Part shown: positions 1 to 8,549 of the stretch, one piece after another
How the letters are laid out: each line of letters opens with the position of its first letter
Numbering within the stretch: the stretch's first letter is position 1
NCBI GenBank assembly: GCA_016722075.1
Contig: JADKGW010000001.1
Span: 248,001 to 312,000, forward strand
DNA length: 64,000 nt
Reading direction: 5' to 3'
Source of the DNA: Candidatus Kouleothrix ribensis
GTDB lineage: Bacteria; Chloroflexota; Chloroflexia; Chloroflexales; Roseiflexaceae
Notes under the pieces: generated by a model
The model's database searches: none
The model's input: the letters and a program-made list of their open reading frames with translations, nothing else
Told to the model about the DNA's origin: nothing
Made by a program: the position numbers and the translations under genes

Positions 1-1
1 C

Positions 2-1321
2 AAAAGCTCCGACTACCTGGCCATGATCCACCAGCTGATCCCCGAGCTGAGCACCGCCGCGCCGGGCGAGCTGCAGTCGGCTACCTTCCCACAGCTCAAG
101 CGCGTGATCTTTATCGGCAGTGAACCCCAGCCTGGCATGCTGCGCTGGGCCGATCTTGCAGCGCTCGGCGCGGGCGTGAGCGCTGCCGAGCTGGCCGCGC
201 GCCAGGCCGCCTGCCATCCCGACGACGTTATTAACATCCAGTATACGTCGGGCACCACCGGCTTCCCCAAGGGCGCCCAGCTGACTCACTTCAATATCGT
301 GGCCGATGCCTCGTATATCGCCGAGTGCATGAAATTTAGCGAGCACGACCGGCTGTGCATCCCCGTGCCGTTCTATCACTGCTTCGGCTGCGTGCTCGGC
401 ACGCTCTGCTGCGTCACGCACGGCGCCGCCATGATCATTCCGGCCGAGTATTTCGACCCGCTCAAGACCTTGCATGCGGTCGAACGCGAGCACTGCACCG
501 CGCTGCACGGCGTGCCGACCATGTTCATTGCCGAGCTCCAGCTCGCCGAGTTCGATCAGTTCAGCTTCCCAGCCCTGCGCACCGGGATCATGGCCGGCTC
601 GCCCTGCCCGATCGAGGTGATGAAACAGGTGGTCGAGCGCATGGGCGCACACGAGATCACGATCGCCTACGGCCAGACTGAGTCGTCACCGGTGATTACC
701 CAGACGCGCACCGACGACCCGATCGAGCTGCGCGTCAGCACGGTCGGCCGCGCGCTGCCGAATGTCGAGGTCAAGATCGCCGACCCCAGCACCGGCGCCG
801 AGCTGCCGCGCGGCCAGCAGGGCGAGCTGTGTACCCGCGGGTTTATTGTGATGAAGGGCTACTACAACATGCCCGAGGCAACCGCCAAGGCGATCGACGC
901 CGATGGCTGGCTGCACACCGGCGACCTGGCGACCATGGACGAGCACGGCTACTGCAAGATCACCGGCCGGCTCAAGGATATGATCATCCGCGGCGGCGAA
1001 AATATCTACCCGCGCGAAATCGAGGAGTTTCTGTACACCCACCCGAGCATCGCCGATGTGCAGGTGGCCGGCGTGCCCGACCTGAAGTATGGCGAAGAGG
1101 TGCTGGCCTGGATCAAGCTCAAAGACGGCCATACGGCCTCTGTCGATGAGATTCGCCAGTTCTGCCGCGACCGAATCGCGTATTACAAGGTTCCGCGCTA
1201 TATTACATTTGTCGCCGAATTCCCCATGACCGTAACCGGTAAGGTGCAGAAGTACAAGATGCGCGAGGCCGCGATCGACGAGTTTGGCCTGCACGAGGCC
1301 GCCAATGTGCGCACCGCCTAG
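2..1321 (+). CDS. Acyl-CoA synthetase / AMP-binding protein (5' truncated)
   Basis: Adenylate-forming ligase that would activate a carboxylic acid with ATP and transfer it to CoA. The reading frame is open from base 2, so the true start lies outside the window. Visible motifs are the P-loop YTSGTTGFPKG (about residue 81 of the visible part), the YGQTESSPV adenine-binding segment, WLHTGDLA, the hinge GRLKDMIIRGGENIYP, and the C-terminal catalytic lysine region TGKVQKYKM. This is the FadD/medium-chain ACS subgroup; the acyl substrate cannot be told from sequence. It is followed after 157 bases by a dienelactone hydrolase on the same strand. Confidence 0.93.
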   Translation, partial: KSSDYLAMIHQLIPELSTAAPGELQSATFPQLKRVIFIGSEPQPGMLRWADLAALGAGVSAAELAARQAACHPDDVINIQYTSGTTGFPKGAQLTHFNIVADASYIAECMKFSEHDRLCIPVPFYHCFGCVLGTLCCVTHGAAMIIPAEYFDPLKTLHAVEREHCTALHGVPTMFIAELQLAEFDQFSFPALRTGIMAGSPCPIEVMKQVVERMGAHEITIAYGQTESSPVITQTRTDDPIELRVSTVGRALPNVEVKIADPSTGAELPRGQQGELCTRGFIVMKGYYNMPEATAKAIDADGWLHTGDLATMDEHGYCKITGRLKDMIIRGGENIYPREIEEFLYTHPSIADVQVAGVPDLKYGEEVLAWIKLKDGHTASVDEIRQFCRDRIAYYKVPRYITFVAEFPMTVTGKVQKYKMREAAIDEFGLHEAANVRTA

Positions 1322-1478
1322 CGCAAGTGCAACCATACGCCCGGCCACGCGCGCGATTGGCAAGGCAGCCTAGCCTGCGGCGGCACGGCCCGGCTTGATC
1401 GACTGTGCCGATTGCTACGACCCGTTCCCAACTGTCGCGTACTGTGCCACCGTCGATCTGGAAATATGAGGGCTACCG

Positions 1479-2171
1479 ATGCCAATCATTGCCGACGAGG
1501 TCTCGTTTCTTGCGCATACCATGCCGCTGCTCGCAGGCTACCTGGCGCGCCCCAGCGGCACCGGCCCTTTCCCGGCGCTGGTGGTGATCCACGAGGCGTT
1601 CGGCCTGAACGACGACATCCGCTCGATCGCTCGCCGCTTCGCCGGCGCGGGCTACGTCGCGCTGGCAGTCGACCTGTTCAGCGGCCGTAATCAGGTGGCC
1701 TGTATGTTCCGCATGATGGGCGGGCTGCTCCTCAACTCGCTCGACCACGGCGGCGTACGCGATCTCAAGGACGCGCTGACCTACCTCGAGCAGCAGCCGG
1801 CCGTCGATCCGGCCCGCATCGGCGCGGTCGGCTATTGCCTGGGCGGCAGCCTGGCGATTGCCTGGGCCTGCACCGATGATCGGCTCAAGGCGATTGCGCC
1901 CTACTACGCCATGAATCCGCGCCCGCTCGAGGCCGTCGCACGCGCATGCCCGCTGGTCGGCTCGTACCCCGACCCCGACTTCACGGCCAAGGCCGGGCGC
2001 GCGCTCGACGCCGAGCTCGGCAAGCATGCCATCGCGCACGATGTCAAGCTCTACCCCGGCGCGCGGCACTCGTTCTTTAACGGCGGGCCTAACTACGATG
2101 CAGCCGCCGCCAGCGATTCGTGGGCGCGCGTGCTGGCGTTTTTCAGCGAACACATCGCCAGTAAGCAGTAG
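1479..2171 (+). CDS. Dienelactone hydrolase family protein
   Basis: Alpha/beta hydrolase of the DLH family, 230 aa, typical length. The N-terminal strand/oxyanion segment VIHEAFGLNDDIR and the nucleophile elbow GYCLGG (Cys nucleophile) are present; ARHSFFN near residue 200 supplies the catalytic histidine. The family hydrolyses cyclic dienelactones in chloroaromatic breakdown, but most members act on unknown esters or lactones. The start follows GAGGG about 8 bases upstream. Cytoplasmic; no signal peptide. The upstream CoA ligase may share a transcript, but no pathway is evident. Confidence 0.9.
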   Translation: MPIIADEVSFLAHTMPLLAGYLARPSGTGPFPALVVIHEAFGLNDDIRSIARRFAGAGYVALAVDLFSGRNQVACMFRMMGGLLLNSLDHGGVRDLKDALTYLEQQPAVDPARIGAVGYCLGGSLAIAWACTDDRLKAIAPYYAMNPRPLEAVARACPLVGSYPDPDFTAKAGRALDAELGKHAIAHDVKLYPGARHSFFNGGPNYDAAAASDSWARVLAFFSEHIASKQ

Positions 2172-2249
2172 GCAGTCGGCAGCTCGGAAGGGCCTCGGAT
2201 GCGCGCGTAGCGTTCGGCCGGCTGCCGACTCTCATATGAGGAGGAACCC

Positions 2250-3236
2250 TTGACCAAGAAAATTGGCATTATGGTCGGTCGCGAGAACACCTGGCCAGGC
2301 GCGTTCATCGAAGAAGTCAACCGCCGCAACGAGGGCGTGACCGCCGAGTTCGTGAAGCTGGGCGGCACGCGTATGGCCGAGCCATGCGAGTATGCCGTGA
2401 TCGTCGATCGGATCTCGCACGAGGTGCCGTACTACCGCGCCTTCCTGAAGACGGCCATGATGAGCGGCACGATCGTGGTCAACAACCCGTTCTGGTGGAG
2501 CGCCGACGACAAGTTCACCGGCGCGAGCATGGCTACCTACCTGGGCGTACCGCACCCCAAGAGCATCGTGCTGCCAACGCACTCGTACATCGAGGGCATC
2601 ATCCACCACGAGTCGCTGCGCAACCTGGTCGATCGCATCCCCTGGGAAGATCACATCGACTACGTCGGCGGCTTCCCGCTGATCCTCAAGCCGGCCTGGG
2701 GCGGCGGCTTCAAAAATGTCTATAAAGTCCATACGCTCGAGCAGCTGTGGGAGGCATACGACCAGACCGGCACCGAGTGTATGATGCTGCAAGAGTTCAT
2801 CCAATGGGACAAATTCGTGCGCTGCCTGGTGATCGGCCAGCAGCAGATCCAGGTGATTAAGTTCGATGTCAACGCCCCATTCCCACACCGCTACTTCGAC
2901 GAGCCGGGCTACCTGACCGATGAGGAGCATGCCAAGGTCGTCGAGTACGCGTTCACGCTCTGCCGCGCGCTTGGCTACGATATGAACACCTGCGAGTTCG
3001 CACTGCGTGACGGTGTGCCTTATGCGATCGACTTCACCAACCCCGCGCCCGATATGGACTACTGGTCGCTGAAAGATAAATACTTCTCGTGGGTGGTCAA
3101 GGCCATGGCCGATATGTGCATCGCCCACGCTAAATCGGGCCGCTCGCAGCTCGGCGATATACACTGGAGCAAGCTGATCAACCCGCAGCAGCCGGCAGAG
3201 AAGGCCAGCAAGCCACGCGCGCGCAAGGCTTCGTAG
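2250..3236 (+). CDS. ATP-grasp ligase-like protein
   Basis: 328-aa ATP-grasp fold protein of the RimK/D-Ala ligase superfamily, predicted to join a carboxylate to an amine using ATP. Visible segments are the nucleotide-binding lysine strand PLILKPAWGGGFKNV (about residue 145), the hinge MLQEFIQWDKFVR, and the metal-binding end FALRDGVPYAIDFTNPAPD. The start is TTG with a strong GAGGAGG five bases upstream. It is the first of three consecutive amidoligase-type genes on the plus strand, the next being a circularly permuted ATP-grasp. The substrate is unknown. Confidence 0.85.
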   Translation: MTKKIGIMVGRENTWPGAFIEEVNRRNEGVTAEFVKLGGTRMAEPCEYAVIVDRISHEVPYYRAFLKTAMMSGTIVVNNPFWWSADDKFTGASMATYLGVPHPKSIVLPTHSYIEGIIHHESLRNLVDRIPWEDHIDYVGGFPLILKPAWGGGFKNVYKVHTLEQLWEAYDQTGTECMMLQEFIQWDKFVRCLVIGQQQIQVIKFDVNAPFPHRYFDEPGYLTDEEHAKVVEYAFTLCRALGYDMNTCEFALRDGVPYAIDFTNPAPDMDYWSLKDKYFSWVVKAMADMCIAHAKSGRSQLGDIHWSKLINPQQPAEKASKPRARKAS

Positions 3237-3276
3237 GTATGGTGTTGTCGCCTCGATCAGGAGTGAGAATAGGATG

Positions 3277-3350
3277 CCGCCCGCTGCCTGCTGCCTGCTG
3301 CTAACTGCCGACTGCCCGCTGCCTGCTGCCTGCTGCCTGCTGCCTGCTGA
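3277..3350. repeat. CTGCCTG heptamer repeat array
   Basis: Short tandem array of GCCTGCT/CTGCCTG heptamers with a few variant units (CTAACTGC, CGACTGC), ending about 20 bases before the start of the next gene. It lies between the first two genes of the ligase set. It resembles the AACCTGC-type heptamer arrays elsewhere in this window (33.9 and 63.4 kb). Confidence 0.8.
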
Positions 3351-3371
3351 CTCCTATCCGCTGGAGGTTCT

Positions 3372-4736
3372 ATGCTCGAACAAGCCATTGCACACTACCA
3401 CGCGCTACTCGACGCCGACACCGCGCGCGCGACTCAACTGCAGCTCACCGCCGAGCAGCGTGCCCGCAACCTGTTCTTCGGCCCACGGCCACTGGTGTCG
3501 GTGCTGCGCCCGCGCTTCATCACGCGCGACCAGTACGCGTTTGTGCAGCAGGCCTGCGGTCTGGTCGCTGGCGCGGCCCAGCGCCTGGCCGATCGCTTGC
3601 TGGCCACCCCCGAGCTGCGCGCCGACCTTGCGCTGACCCCCGCTGAAGAGCGCCTGATCGCCATGCACCCCGGCTACCCCGAGCTGAGCGCACACTCGCG
3701 CATGGACACGTTCCTCAGCGTTGATGGATCGTCGCTCCAGTTCGTCGAGTATAATGCCGAGAGCCCGGCCGCAATCGCCTACGAAGACATGCTGTCTGAT
3801 CTCTTCGAGCAGCTGCCGGCCATGCAGCGCTTCGCCGAGCGCTACCGGCTGGCCAAGCTGCCGGCGCGCCAGCACCTGCTGGGCACGCTGCTCAAGGCCT
3901 GGCGCGCATTCGACGCCAACCGCAGCCCGACGATCGCCATCCTCGATTGGAAGGGCCTGCCGACCCACTCCGAGTTTCTGCTGTTCCAGCAGTACTTCCG
4001 CGAACACAACCTCCAGGCCGTGATCTGCTCGCCCGACGAGCTGCGCTACGCCGATGGCCGGCTGTACGCCGACACCGCCGACGGCACGGCCCAGATCGAT
4101 CTGGTGTACAAGCGCGTGCTCACCAGCGAGTTCCTGACCCACTACGGCGACGATGTGTTCGAGCACCCGCTGGTGCGCGCCTACGCTGCCGGTGCGATCT
4201 GTATGGTCAACTCGTTCCGCGCCAAGCTGCTGCACAAAAAATCGATCTTTGCGCTGCTCACCGACGACGCGCTACAGAGTCACTTCAGCGCCGCCGAGCG
4301 TGACGCGATTGCCCGCCACGTGCCATGGACCCGGCTGGTACGCCCAGGCCCGAGCACCTACCAGGGCCAAACGATCGACCTGCTCGAATTCGCACGCCGC
4401 AACCAGGATCGCCTGCTGCTCAAGCCCAACGACGAGTATGGCGGCAAGGGCATCATCATCGGCTGGGAAACCGATGCGAACGCGTGGGGCCAGGCGCTCA
4501 CCGAGGCCCTGCACAGCCCATTCGTGCTCCAGGAGCGCGTCGAGATTGCCTATGAGGACTACCCGGCCATGGTCGATGGTACACTCCAGATCGGGCGCCG
4601 GCTGGTCGACACCGATCCATTTCTATTCGGCACCGCCGTGCAGGGCAGCCTGTGCCGGCTCGCAACTGTGACGCTGCTCAATGTGACGGCAGGCGGCGGA
4701 TCGACCGTTCCCGTATTCGTGATCGACGAGGCCTAG
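3372..4736 (+). CDS. Circularly permuted ATP-grasp protein
   Basis: 454-aa protein recognised as a circularly permuted ATP-grasp (glutathionylspermidine-synthase-like fold). Key segments: FVEYNAESPAA (about residue 122), AILDWKG, and the nucleotide-binding LLKPNDEYGGKGIIIGWE (about residue 350), followed by FVLQERVEI. Relatives are predicted amidoligases for peptide or polyamine conjugates. The start has GGAGG four bases upstream, just after a heptamer repeat array. It precedes a GCS2-type ligase by 62 bases, so the three ligases probably act on one product. The product is not known. Confidence 0.85.
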   Translation: MLEQAIAHYHALLDADTARATQLQLTAEQRARNLFFGPRPLVSVLRPRFITRDQYAFVQQACGLVAGAAQRLADRLLATPELRADLALTPAEERLIAMHPGYPELSAHSRMDTFLSVDGSSLQFVEYNAESPAAIAYEDMLSDLFEQLPAMQRFAERYRLAKLPARQHLLGTLLKAWRAFDANRSPTIAILDWKGLPTHSEFLLFQQYFREHNLQAVICSPDELRYADGRLYADTADGTAQIDLVYKRVLTSEFLTHYGDDVFEHPLVRAYAAGAICMVNSFRAKLLHKKSIFALLTDDALQSHFSAAERDAIARHVPWTRLVRPGPSTYQGQTIDLLEFARRNQDRLLLKPNDEYGGKGIIIGWETDANAWGQALTEALHSPFVLQERVEIAYEDYPAMVDGTLQIGRRLVDTDPFLFGTAVQGSLCRLATVTLLNVTAGGGSTVPVFVIDEA

Positions 4737-4798
4737 GCTGCACCTCGCTGCCGCCGGCCCTGCGGCTCACGCTACCAGCTAGAGAAAGAGGAGCGAAG

Positions 4799-5953
4799 AT
4801 GAGCATCTACGACCCCCAGTCGCCCGACTTCCCATTTACGATCGGCATCGAAGAGGAGTATCAGGTCGTCGACCCCGAGACGCGCGAGCTGCGCTCGTAT
4901 ATTACGCAGATCCTCGATCGCGGGCAGACGATTCTACGCGAGCAGATCAAGCCCGAGATGCACCAGAGCATCGTCGAGGTCGGCACCCAGCCGTGCCGCA
5001 CAATCGCCGAGGCACGCGCCGAGGTGCTGAAGCTGCGCGGCACGATCGCCAGCCTGGCCTCGGTTCATAATCTTAAAATCGTGGCCGCCGGCACCCACCC
5101 GATCTCGTCGTGGATGAGCCAGGAGATCACGCCATTCGAGCGCTATAAAGGGGTGGTCGAAGAGATGCAGCAGCTTGCTCTACAGCTGCTGATCTTCGGC
5201 ATGCATGTGCATGTAGGCATGCCCAACGACGAAGTTGCGATCGAGCTCATGAACGTCGCGCGCTACATCCTGCCGCATCTGCTGGCGCTCTCGTCGTCGT
5301 CGCCGTTCTGGATGGGTCGCAACACCGGCTTCAAATCGTACCGCGCCTCGATCTTCTCGAACTTCCCACGCACCGGCATCCCGCCGTCGTTCCACTCGGC
5401 CTCCGAATTTCAGAGCTACATCAACCTGCTGATCAACACGCGCAGCATTGATAACGGCAAGAAGATCTGGTGGGATCTACGGCCGCACCCGGTGTTCGGC
5501 ACGCTCGAGTTCCGCGTCTGCGATATTGCCACGAGGGTCGATGAGTGCATCGCCCTGGCCGCCACAATGCAGGCCCTGATCGTCAAGTTCTACCGCATGT
5601 TCGAGCAGAATACGACCTTCCGCGTCTACCGGCGCGCGCTGATCAACGAGAACAAGTGGCGCGCTCAGCGCTACGGCCTCGACGGCAAGCTGATCGATTT
5701 CGGCAAACGCACCGAGGTCGATGCCAAGGCGCTCGTTCACGAGATCGTAGAGCTGGTCGATGATGTGGTCGATGAGCTTGGCAGCCGTAAAGAGGTTGAG
5801 TATCTGCTCACGATCTGCGAAAACGGCAGTAGTGCCGACCGCCAGTTGCGCGTGTTTAACCAGACTAACGACCTCAAGGCGGTGGTCGATAATCTGATCG
5901 CCGAGACGATGGAGGGTGTGCCGGTGGTCAATCTGGCGCAGCATGCGTCGTAG
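4799..5953 (+). CDS. GCS2-type carboxylate-amine ligase (YbdK/EgtA family)
   Basis: 384-aa member of the glutamate-cysteine ligase family 2. The N-terminal signature FTIGIEEEYQVVDPETREL and the central MHVHVGMPN metal/nucleotide motif are intact, as is the C-terminal SSADRQLRVF segment. Family members form gamma-glutamyl or related amide bonds using ATP. The frame is open further upstream, but the ATG at 4799 has AAAGAGGAG seven bases before it and gives the usual family length. Third gene of the ligase set; it ends 12 bases from the convergent M28-like gene. Confidence 0.9.
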   Translation: MSIYDPQSPDFPFTIGIEEEYQVVDPETRELRSYITQILDRGQTILREQIKPEMHQSIVEVGTQPCRTIAEARAEVLKLRGTIASLASVHNLKIVAAGTHPISSWMSQEITPFERYKGVVEEMQQLALQLLIFGMHVHVGMPNDEVAIELMNVARYILPHLLALSSSSPFWMGRNTGFKSYRASIFSNFPRTGIPPSFHSASEFQSYINLLINTRSIDNGKKIWWDLRPHPVFGTLEFRVCDIATRVDECIALAATMQALIVKFYRMFEQNTTFRVYRRALINENKWRAQRYGLDGKLIDFGKRTEVDAKALVHEIVELVDDVVDELGSRKEVEYLLTICENGSSADRQLRVFNQTNDLKAVVDNLIAETMEGVPVVNLAQHAS

Positions 5954-5965
5954 GGTCGCGCGGCC

Positions 5966-7195
5966 CTATGGCGCGTCCGGAGTCGCGTCAATCTTCTTGA
6001 CCAGCCCAACCACCAGGCGAATCGCCCGGTCTAGCACCAGCGGGTCAATCTGGTCGGGTAGATCGAGCAGGCTGCCGCGCGCGGCCGGGTGGCCGTCGGA
6101 GTCGAGCCCGATCACCGTGAGCATACGGCCGCGCTTTTGGCCAAGCATGTGCAGCAGTGGCGGCTCGCTTGTGTATGGGCGCGGCTCGGCATTGATCAGC
6201 GGATCGGCTGCGTCGGCCTCGGCCACCAGCCGCAACAGCAGCGGGTCGGCTGGGCGCTGTGGTAGCCGGCCCATGCGCGTCACATAGCTCAGCCGCCCGC
6301 CGCCAATCGACTCGAGCCCAACGAACAGGGTCTTCTGGCGATCGAACGGGTAGCGTTGCAGCAGATCGGCCAGCCCTGCGCCGCCCTCGCTGTCGCCAAG
6401 CGCCACTGCCCATAGCTCAGTCTGCTGGAGCGCCGTCAGCGCGTCGGCGCTCTGTAGCAGCACCGCCAGCGCGCCGGCATGATTGGCTGCGCCTACGGTG
6501 GGCCGCGCATACACGGGTAGCGCCTCGAGCACGCTCAGCAGCAGCACGTAGATCGCCGGCACGAACTGGGCGTACCAGCACAGCCGGCGTAGCTCGAGCG
6601 GCCCAAACAACCCGCCAATCGCCAGCACAACAATCAGGCCACAGGCGGCTACGCGCCCACGCAGCGGCCGTGTGCCGGCCGTAAGCATACGCACAGGCGC
6701 GGCCACCGCCATTGGCGCGTCGAGAGGCGCCAGCAGCACCACCCGCCAGCGCGGCGCGCCATTCAGCGCACGGGTGGCGATCACATTCTGGCTCGGCCGC
6801 TTGCGCTGGAGCAGTGGCGCAGTTGGCCGCAGCAGCCCCACGCCGGCCAGGCCCACATTCCAGATCGCCAGGAACAGCGATGGCAGCGGCAGCCAGTAGT
6901 ACAGCACCACTGCTACCAGCCCCAGCAGCGCGATCAGCAGGCCATCCCAGGCCACGCCGCTGGGTGCTCGAAACGCATCGGCCGAAACGCGCAGGCCAGC
7001 GCGGCGCATACGCCCATCGATATACGCGGCCACCTGGGCCTCGCCCAGCGAGGTGGCCGGGCGCGCACCAATATCACCGGCGATCCGGCCAAGCGCATCC
7101 TGCGGGTCTTCGCGCAGGCGCCGCAGCAAGCTGCCGGGCTGCATGTTCGAATCAGGCAGCATCGATGAGTCGTGCGGGCGGAACGAGCGTTGCAT
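5966..7195 (-). CDS. M28-like membrane protein, probable pseudo-peptidase
   Basis: 409 aa. The N-terminal 70 residues resemble the lead-in of M28 aminopeptidases, then two hydrophobic stretches (about residues 80-130 and 185-240) suggest four membrane segments inserted in or before the peptidase fold. The metal-ligand blocks look degenerate: LLAPLDAP where M28 has a His-Tyr-Asp strand, GAANHAGALAVLL where it has G-N-D-N-A-S-G, and GDSEGGAGLADLL where it has E-E-x-G-L-x-G-S. The fold may therefore persist without zinc catalysis. The start is uncertain; no good ribosome binding site precedes any Met near the N-terminus. Confidence 0.65.
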   Translation of the reverse strand: MQRSFRPHDSSMLPDSNMQPGSLLRRLREDPQDALGRIAGDIGARPATSLGEAQVAAYIDGRMRRAGLRVSADAFRAPSGVAWDGLLIALLGLVAVVLYYWLPLPSLFLAIWNVGLAGVGLLRPTAPLLQRKRPSQNVIATRALNGAPRWRVVLLAPLDAPMAVAAPVRMLTAGTRPLRGRVAACGLIVVLAIGGLFGPLELRRLCWYAQFVPAIYVLLLSVLEALPVYARPTVGAANHAGALAVLLQSADALTALQQTELWAVALGDSEGGAGLADLLQRYPFDRQKTLFVGLESIGGGRLSYVTRMGRLPQRPADPLLLRLVAEADAADPLINAEPRPYTSEPPLLHMLGQKRGRMLTVIGLDSDGHPAARGSLLDLPDQIDPLVLDRAIRLVVGLVKKIDATPDAP

Positions 7196-7432
7196 GGCGT
7201 GATCGATCTATGCGTGATGGTCGAAAGCCCATATCATTTATGGAATGTGCCGCGCACACCCAGCGCACCCAGCTGCAGAAACCAGCATGTTACGCTGCGT
7301 GGGTATGCGCACGATAGTGGGGCTAGGGTAGCTGCCGGCATCGAGCACGCGAGCCATTGGTAGCAGCGGGTCATCTAGCGCGATCGTTGCACAAACTGCG
7401 GTAACATTGCCCGGTTGTCGTACACCAAATTC

Positions 7433-7495
7433 AGTACTTCGCCATAATGGGACTTATGACCCATTGTGGCATTGGCTGCAGTATGGCATTATAAC
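7433..7495 (+). promoter_or_regulatory. Pilin promoter 1 with conserved AGTAC element
   Basis: A -10-like TATAAC (7490-7495) sits 60 bases before pilin gene 1. CCATTGTGG occupies 7461-7469 and AGTACTT starts at 7433, exactly 31 bases before the TTG and 57 before the -10. The same three blocks recur at identical spacing before the other two pilin genes although the intervening sequence differs. There is no consensus -35 at 17 bases, which suggests an activator. Confidence 0.65.
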
Positions 7496-7554
7496 GCTAT
7501 CGAAACTAATTGTACCGCACTTGTACACTGTACCACGAAAGGGGAACCACAGCA

Positions 7555-7710
7555 ATGCTTCGCAGTTTCTTCGCCAAGGAAGAGGGTCAGGGTCTGGTTG
7601 AGTACGCGCTGATCCTGGTGCTGATCGCCATCGTCGTCATCGGTGTCCTGACGCTGCTCGGCGGCAAGGTCAGCCAGGTCTTCAGCTCGATCAACAGCGG
7701 CCTGAAGTAA
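7555..7710 (+). CDS. Flp-type pilin (copy 1)
   Basis: 51-aa Flp/Fap pilin, the major subunit of Tad pili. The class III leader is MLRSFFAKEEG, with predicted cleavage by a TadV-type peptidase after Gly11; the mature protein starts QGLVEYALIL with Glu at +5 and Tyr at +6, the Flp signature, then one hydrophobic helix. The ATG at 7555 has GAAAGGGG about 10 bases upstream. A rho-independent terminator follows at 7731. No Tad assembly genes are in the window. The coding DNA is almost identical to copies 2 and 3. Confidence 0.92.
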   Translation: MLRSFFAKEEGQGLVEYALILVLIAIVVIGVLTLLGGKVSQVFSSINSGLK

Positions 7711-7730
7711 CGCTTACACGATCCACCAGA

Positions 7731-7760
7731 AGCGCCCCGCACGTGCGGGGCGCTTTTGAT
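7731..7760 (+). terminator. Intrinsic terminator after pilin 1
   Basis: Perfect 10-bp stem AGCGCCCCGC / GCGGGGCGCT with an ACGT loop followed by TTTGATT, 20 bases after the pilin stop codon. Confidence 0.9.
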
Positions 7761-7825
7761 TGTTTCCAGATGATTCGTAGACTTTGCACCGTATAATCGC
7801 GCACTACTAGATATTGTTTGTGTTT

Positions 7826-7888
7826 AGTACTTTCCCATGACAGTACTATCGAGCCATTGATACGTACTGCGTACTATGCGATTATAGT
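7826..7888 (+). promoter_or_regulatory. Pilin promoter 2 with conserved AGTAC element
   Basis: AGTACTT at 7826, AGCCATTGATA at 7852-7862 and -10 TATAGT at 7883-7888. The distances (31 and 57 bases from AGTAC) match pilin promoters 1 and 3. A second AGTAC at 7842 makes a direct repeat 16 bases from the first. Confidence 0.65.
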
Positions 7889-7943
7889 GACGTAGAAACG
7901 TTCTACATCGCACTTATTCATCATACTTGAAAGGGACACAGCA

Positions 7944-8099
7944 ATGCTTCGCAGTTTCTTCGCCAAGGAAGAGGGTCAGGGTCTGGTTGAGTACGCGCTG
8001 ATCCTGGTGCTGATCGCCATCGTCGTCATCGGTGTCCTGACACTGCTCGGCGGCAAGGTCAGCCAGGTCTTCAGCTCGATCAACAGCGCAATGAAGTAA
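7944..8099 (+). CDS. Flp-type pilin (copy 2)
   Basis: 51 aa, differing from copies 1 and 3 only near the last residues (SINSAMK instead of SINSGLK). It has the same leader ending EEG, mature QGLVEYALIL with Glu+5/Tyr+6, and a single hydrophobic helix. GAAAGGGA precedes the ATG. It is flanked by its own promoter and a GC-rich hairpin, so each pilin copy looks like a separate transcription unit. Near-identity of coding DNA with diverged flanks indicates gene conversion or purifying selection at nucleotide level. Confidence 0.92.
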   Translation: MLRSFFAKEEGQGLVEYALILVLIAIVVIGVLTLLGGKVSQVFSSINSAMK

Positions 8100-8118
8100 T
8101 CTACCGGCAATGTCTCAG

Positions 8119-8142
8119 GCGCCCCGTATATGCGGGGCGCTT
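8119..8142 (+). terminator. Weak terminator hairpin after pilin 2
   Basis: 8-bp stem GCGCCCCG / CGGGGCGC with loop TATATG, followed by TTGGC rather than a real U-tract. It is similar to the hairpins after the other two pilins. Confidence 0.6.
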
Positions 8143-8247
8143 GGCATATTCGGTAGCAATGCACCAGGTTGTGGGCACACAGCAGCAAGCGTTCGGTGTG
8201 CCTGTGGCCACGGCTACTCGCTACTAAATCCGCGTGTCTCACGCTCA

Positions 8248-8279
8248 CAGCGCTCCATTCGTGGGGCGCTGCTTTTTTG
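8248..8279 (+). terminator. Second terminator between pilins 2 and 3
   Basis: Stem CAGCGCTCC / GGGGCGCTG (one G-T pair) with loop ATTCGT, followed by CTTTTTTG. It stands alone about 150 bases beyond the pilin 2 stop. It may back up the weak first hairpin or may be the remnant of a lost pilin unit; no coding remnant is visible before it. Confidence 0.75.
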
Positions 8280-8430
8280 TTGGTAGCCAGAATCAGGACT
8301 GCTCATCCTGCATCCGGGTACAGCGTGGCTGTGTAGCTTTACGCGCAGGGGCGGCGCCCTGCCAAACCTTCCTGCTATACACGCATCCGTGCCCATGGCG
8401 TAAACTATTGGCATAGGACTGTTCGCACTT

Positions 8431-8493
8431 AGTACCTTACCTATCTAGTACTAACTAGCCATTGTAACCAATGACCAAATCTGCGATACTATT
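8431..8493 (+). promoter_or_regulatory. Pilin promoter 3 with conserved AGTAC element
   Basis: AGTACCTT at 8431, second AGTAC at 8447, AGCCATTGTAA ending at 8467 and a -10-like TACTAT at 8487-8492. Spacing is as in the other two pilin promoters. The transcript would start about 50 bases before the pilin ATG. Confidence 0.65.
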
Positions 8494-8549
8494 GCTGTAG
8501 AGCTTGTTCTACATCGCACTCATTCATCTTACTCGAAAGGAATACAGCA

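Noticed and set aside
2232..3164. 310-aa minus-strand frame
   Set aside because: Antisense shadow of the ATP-grasp gene.
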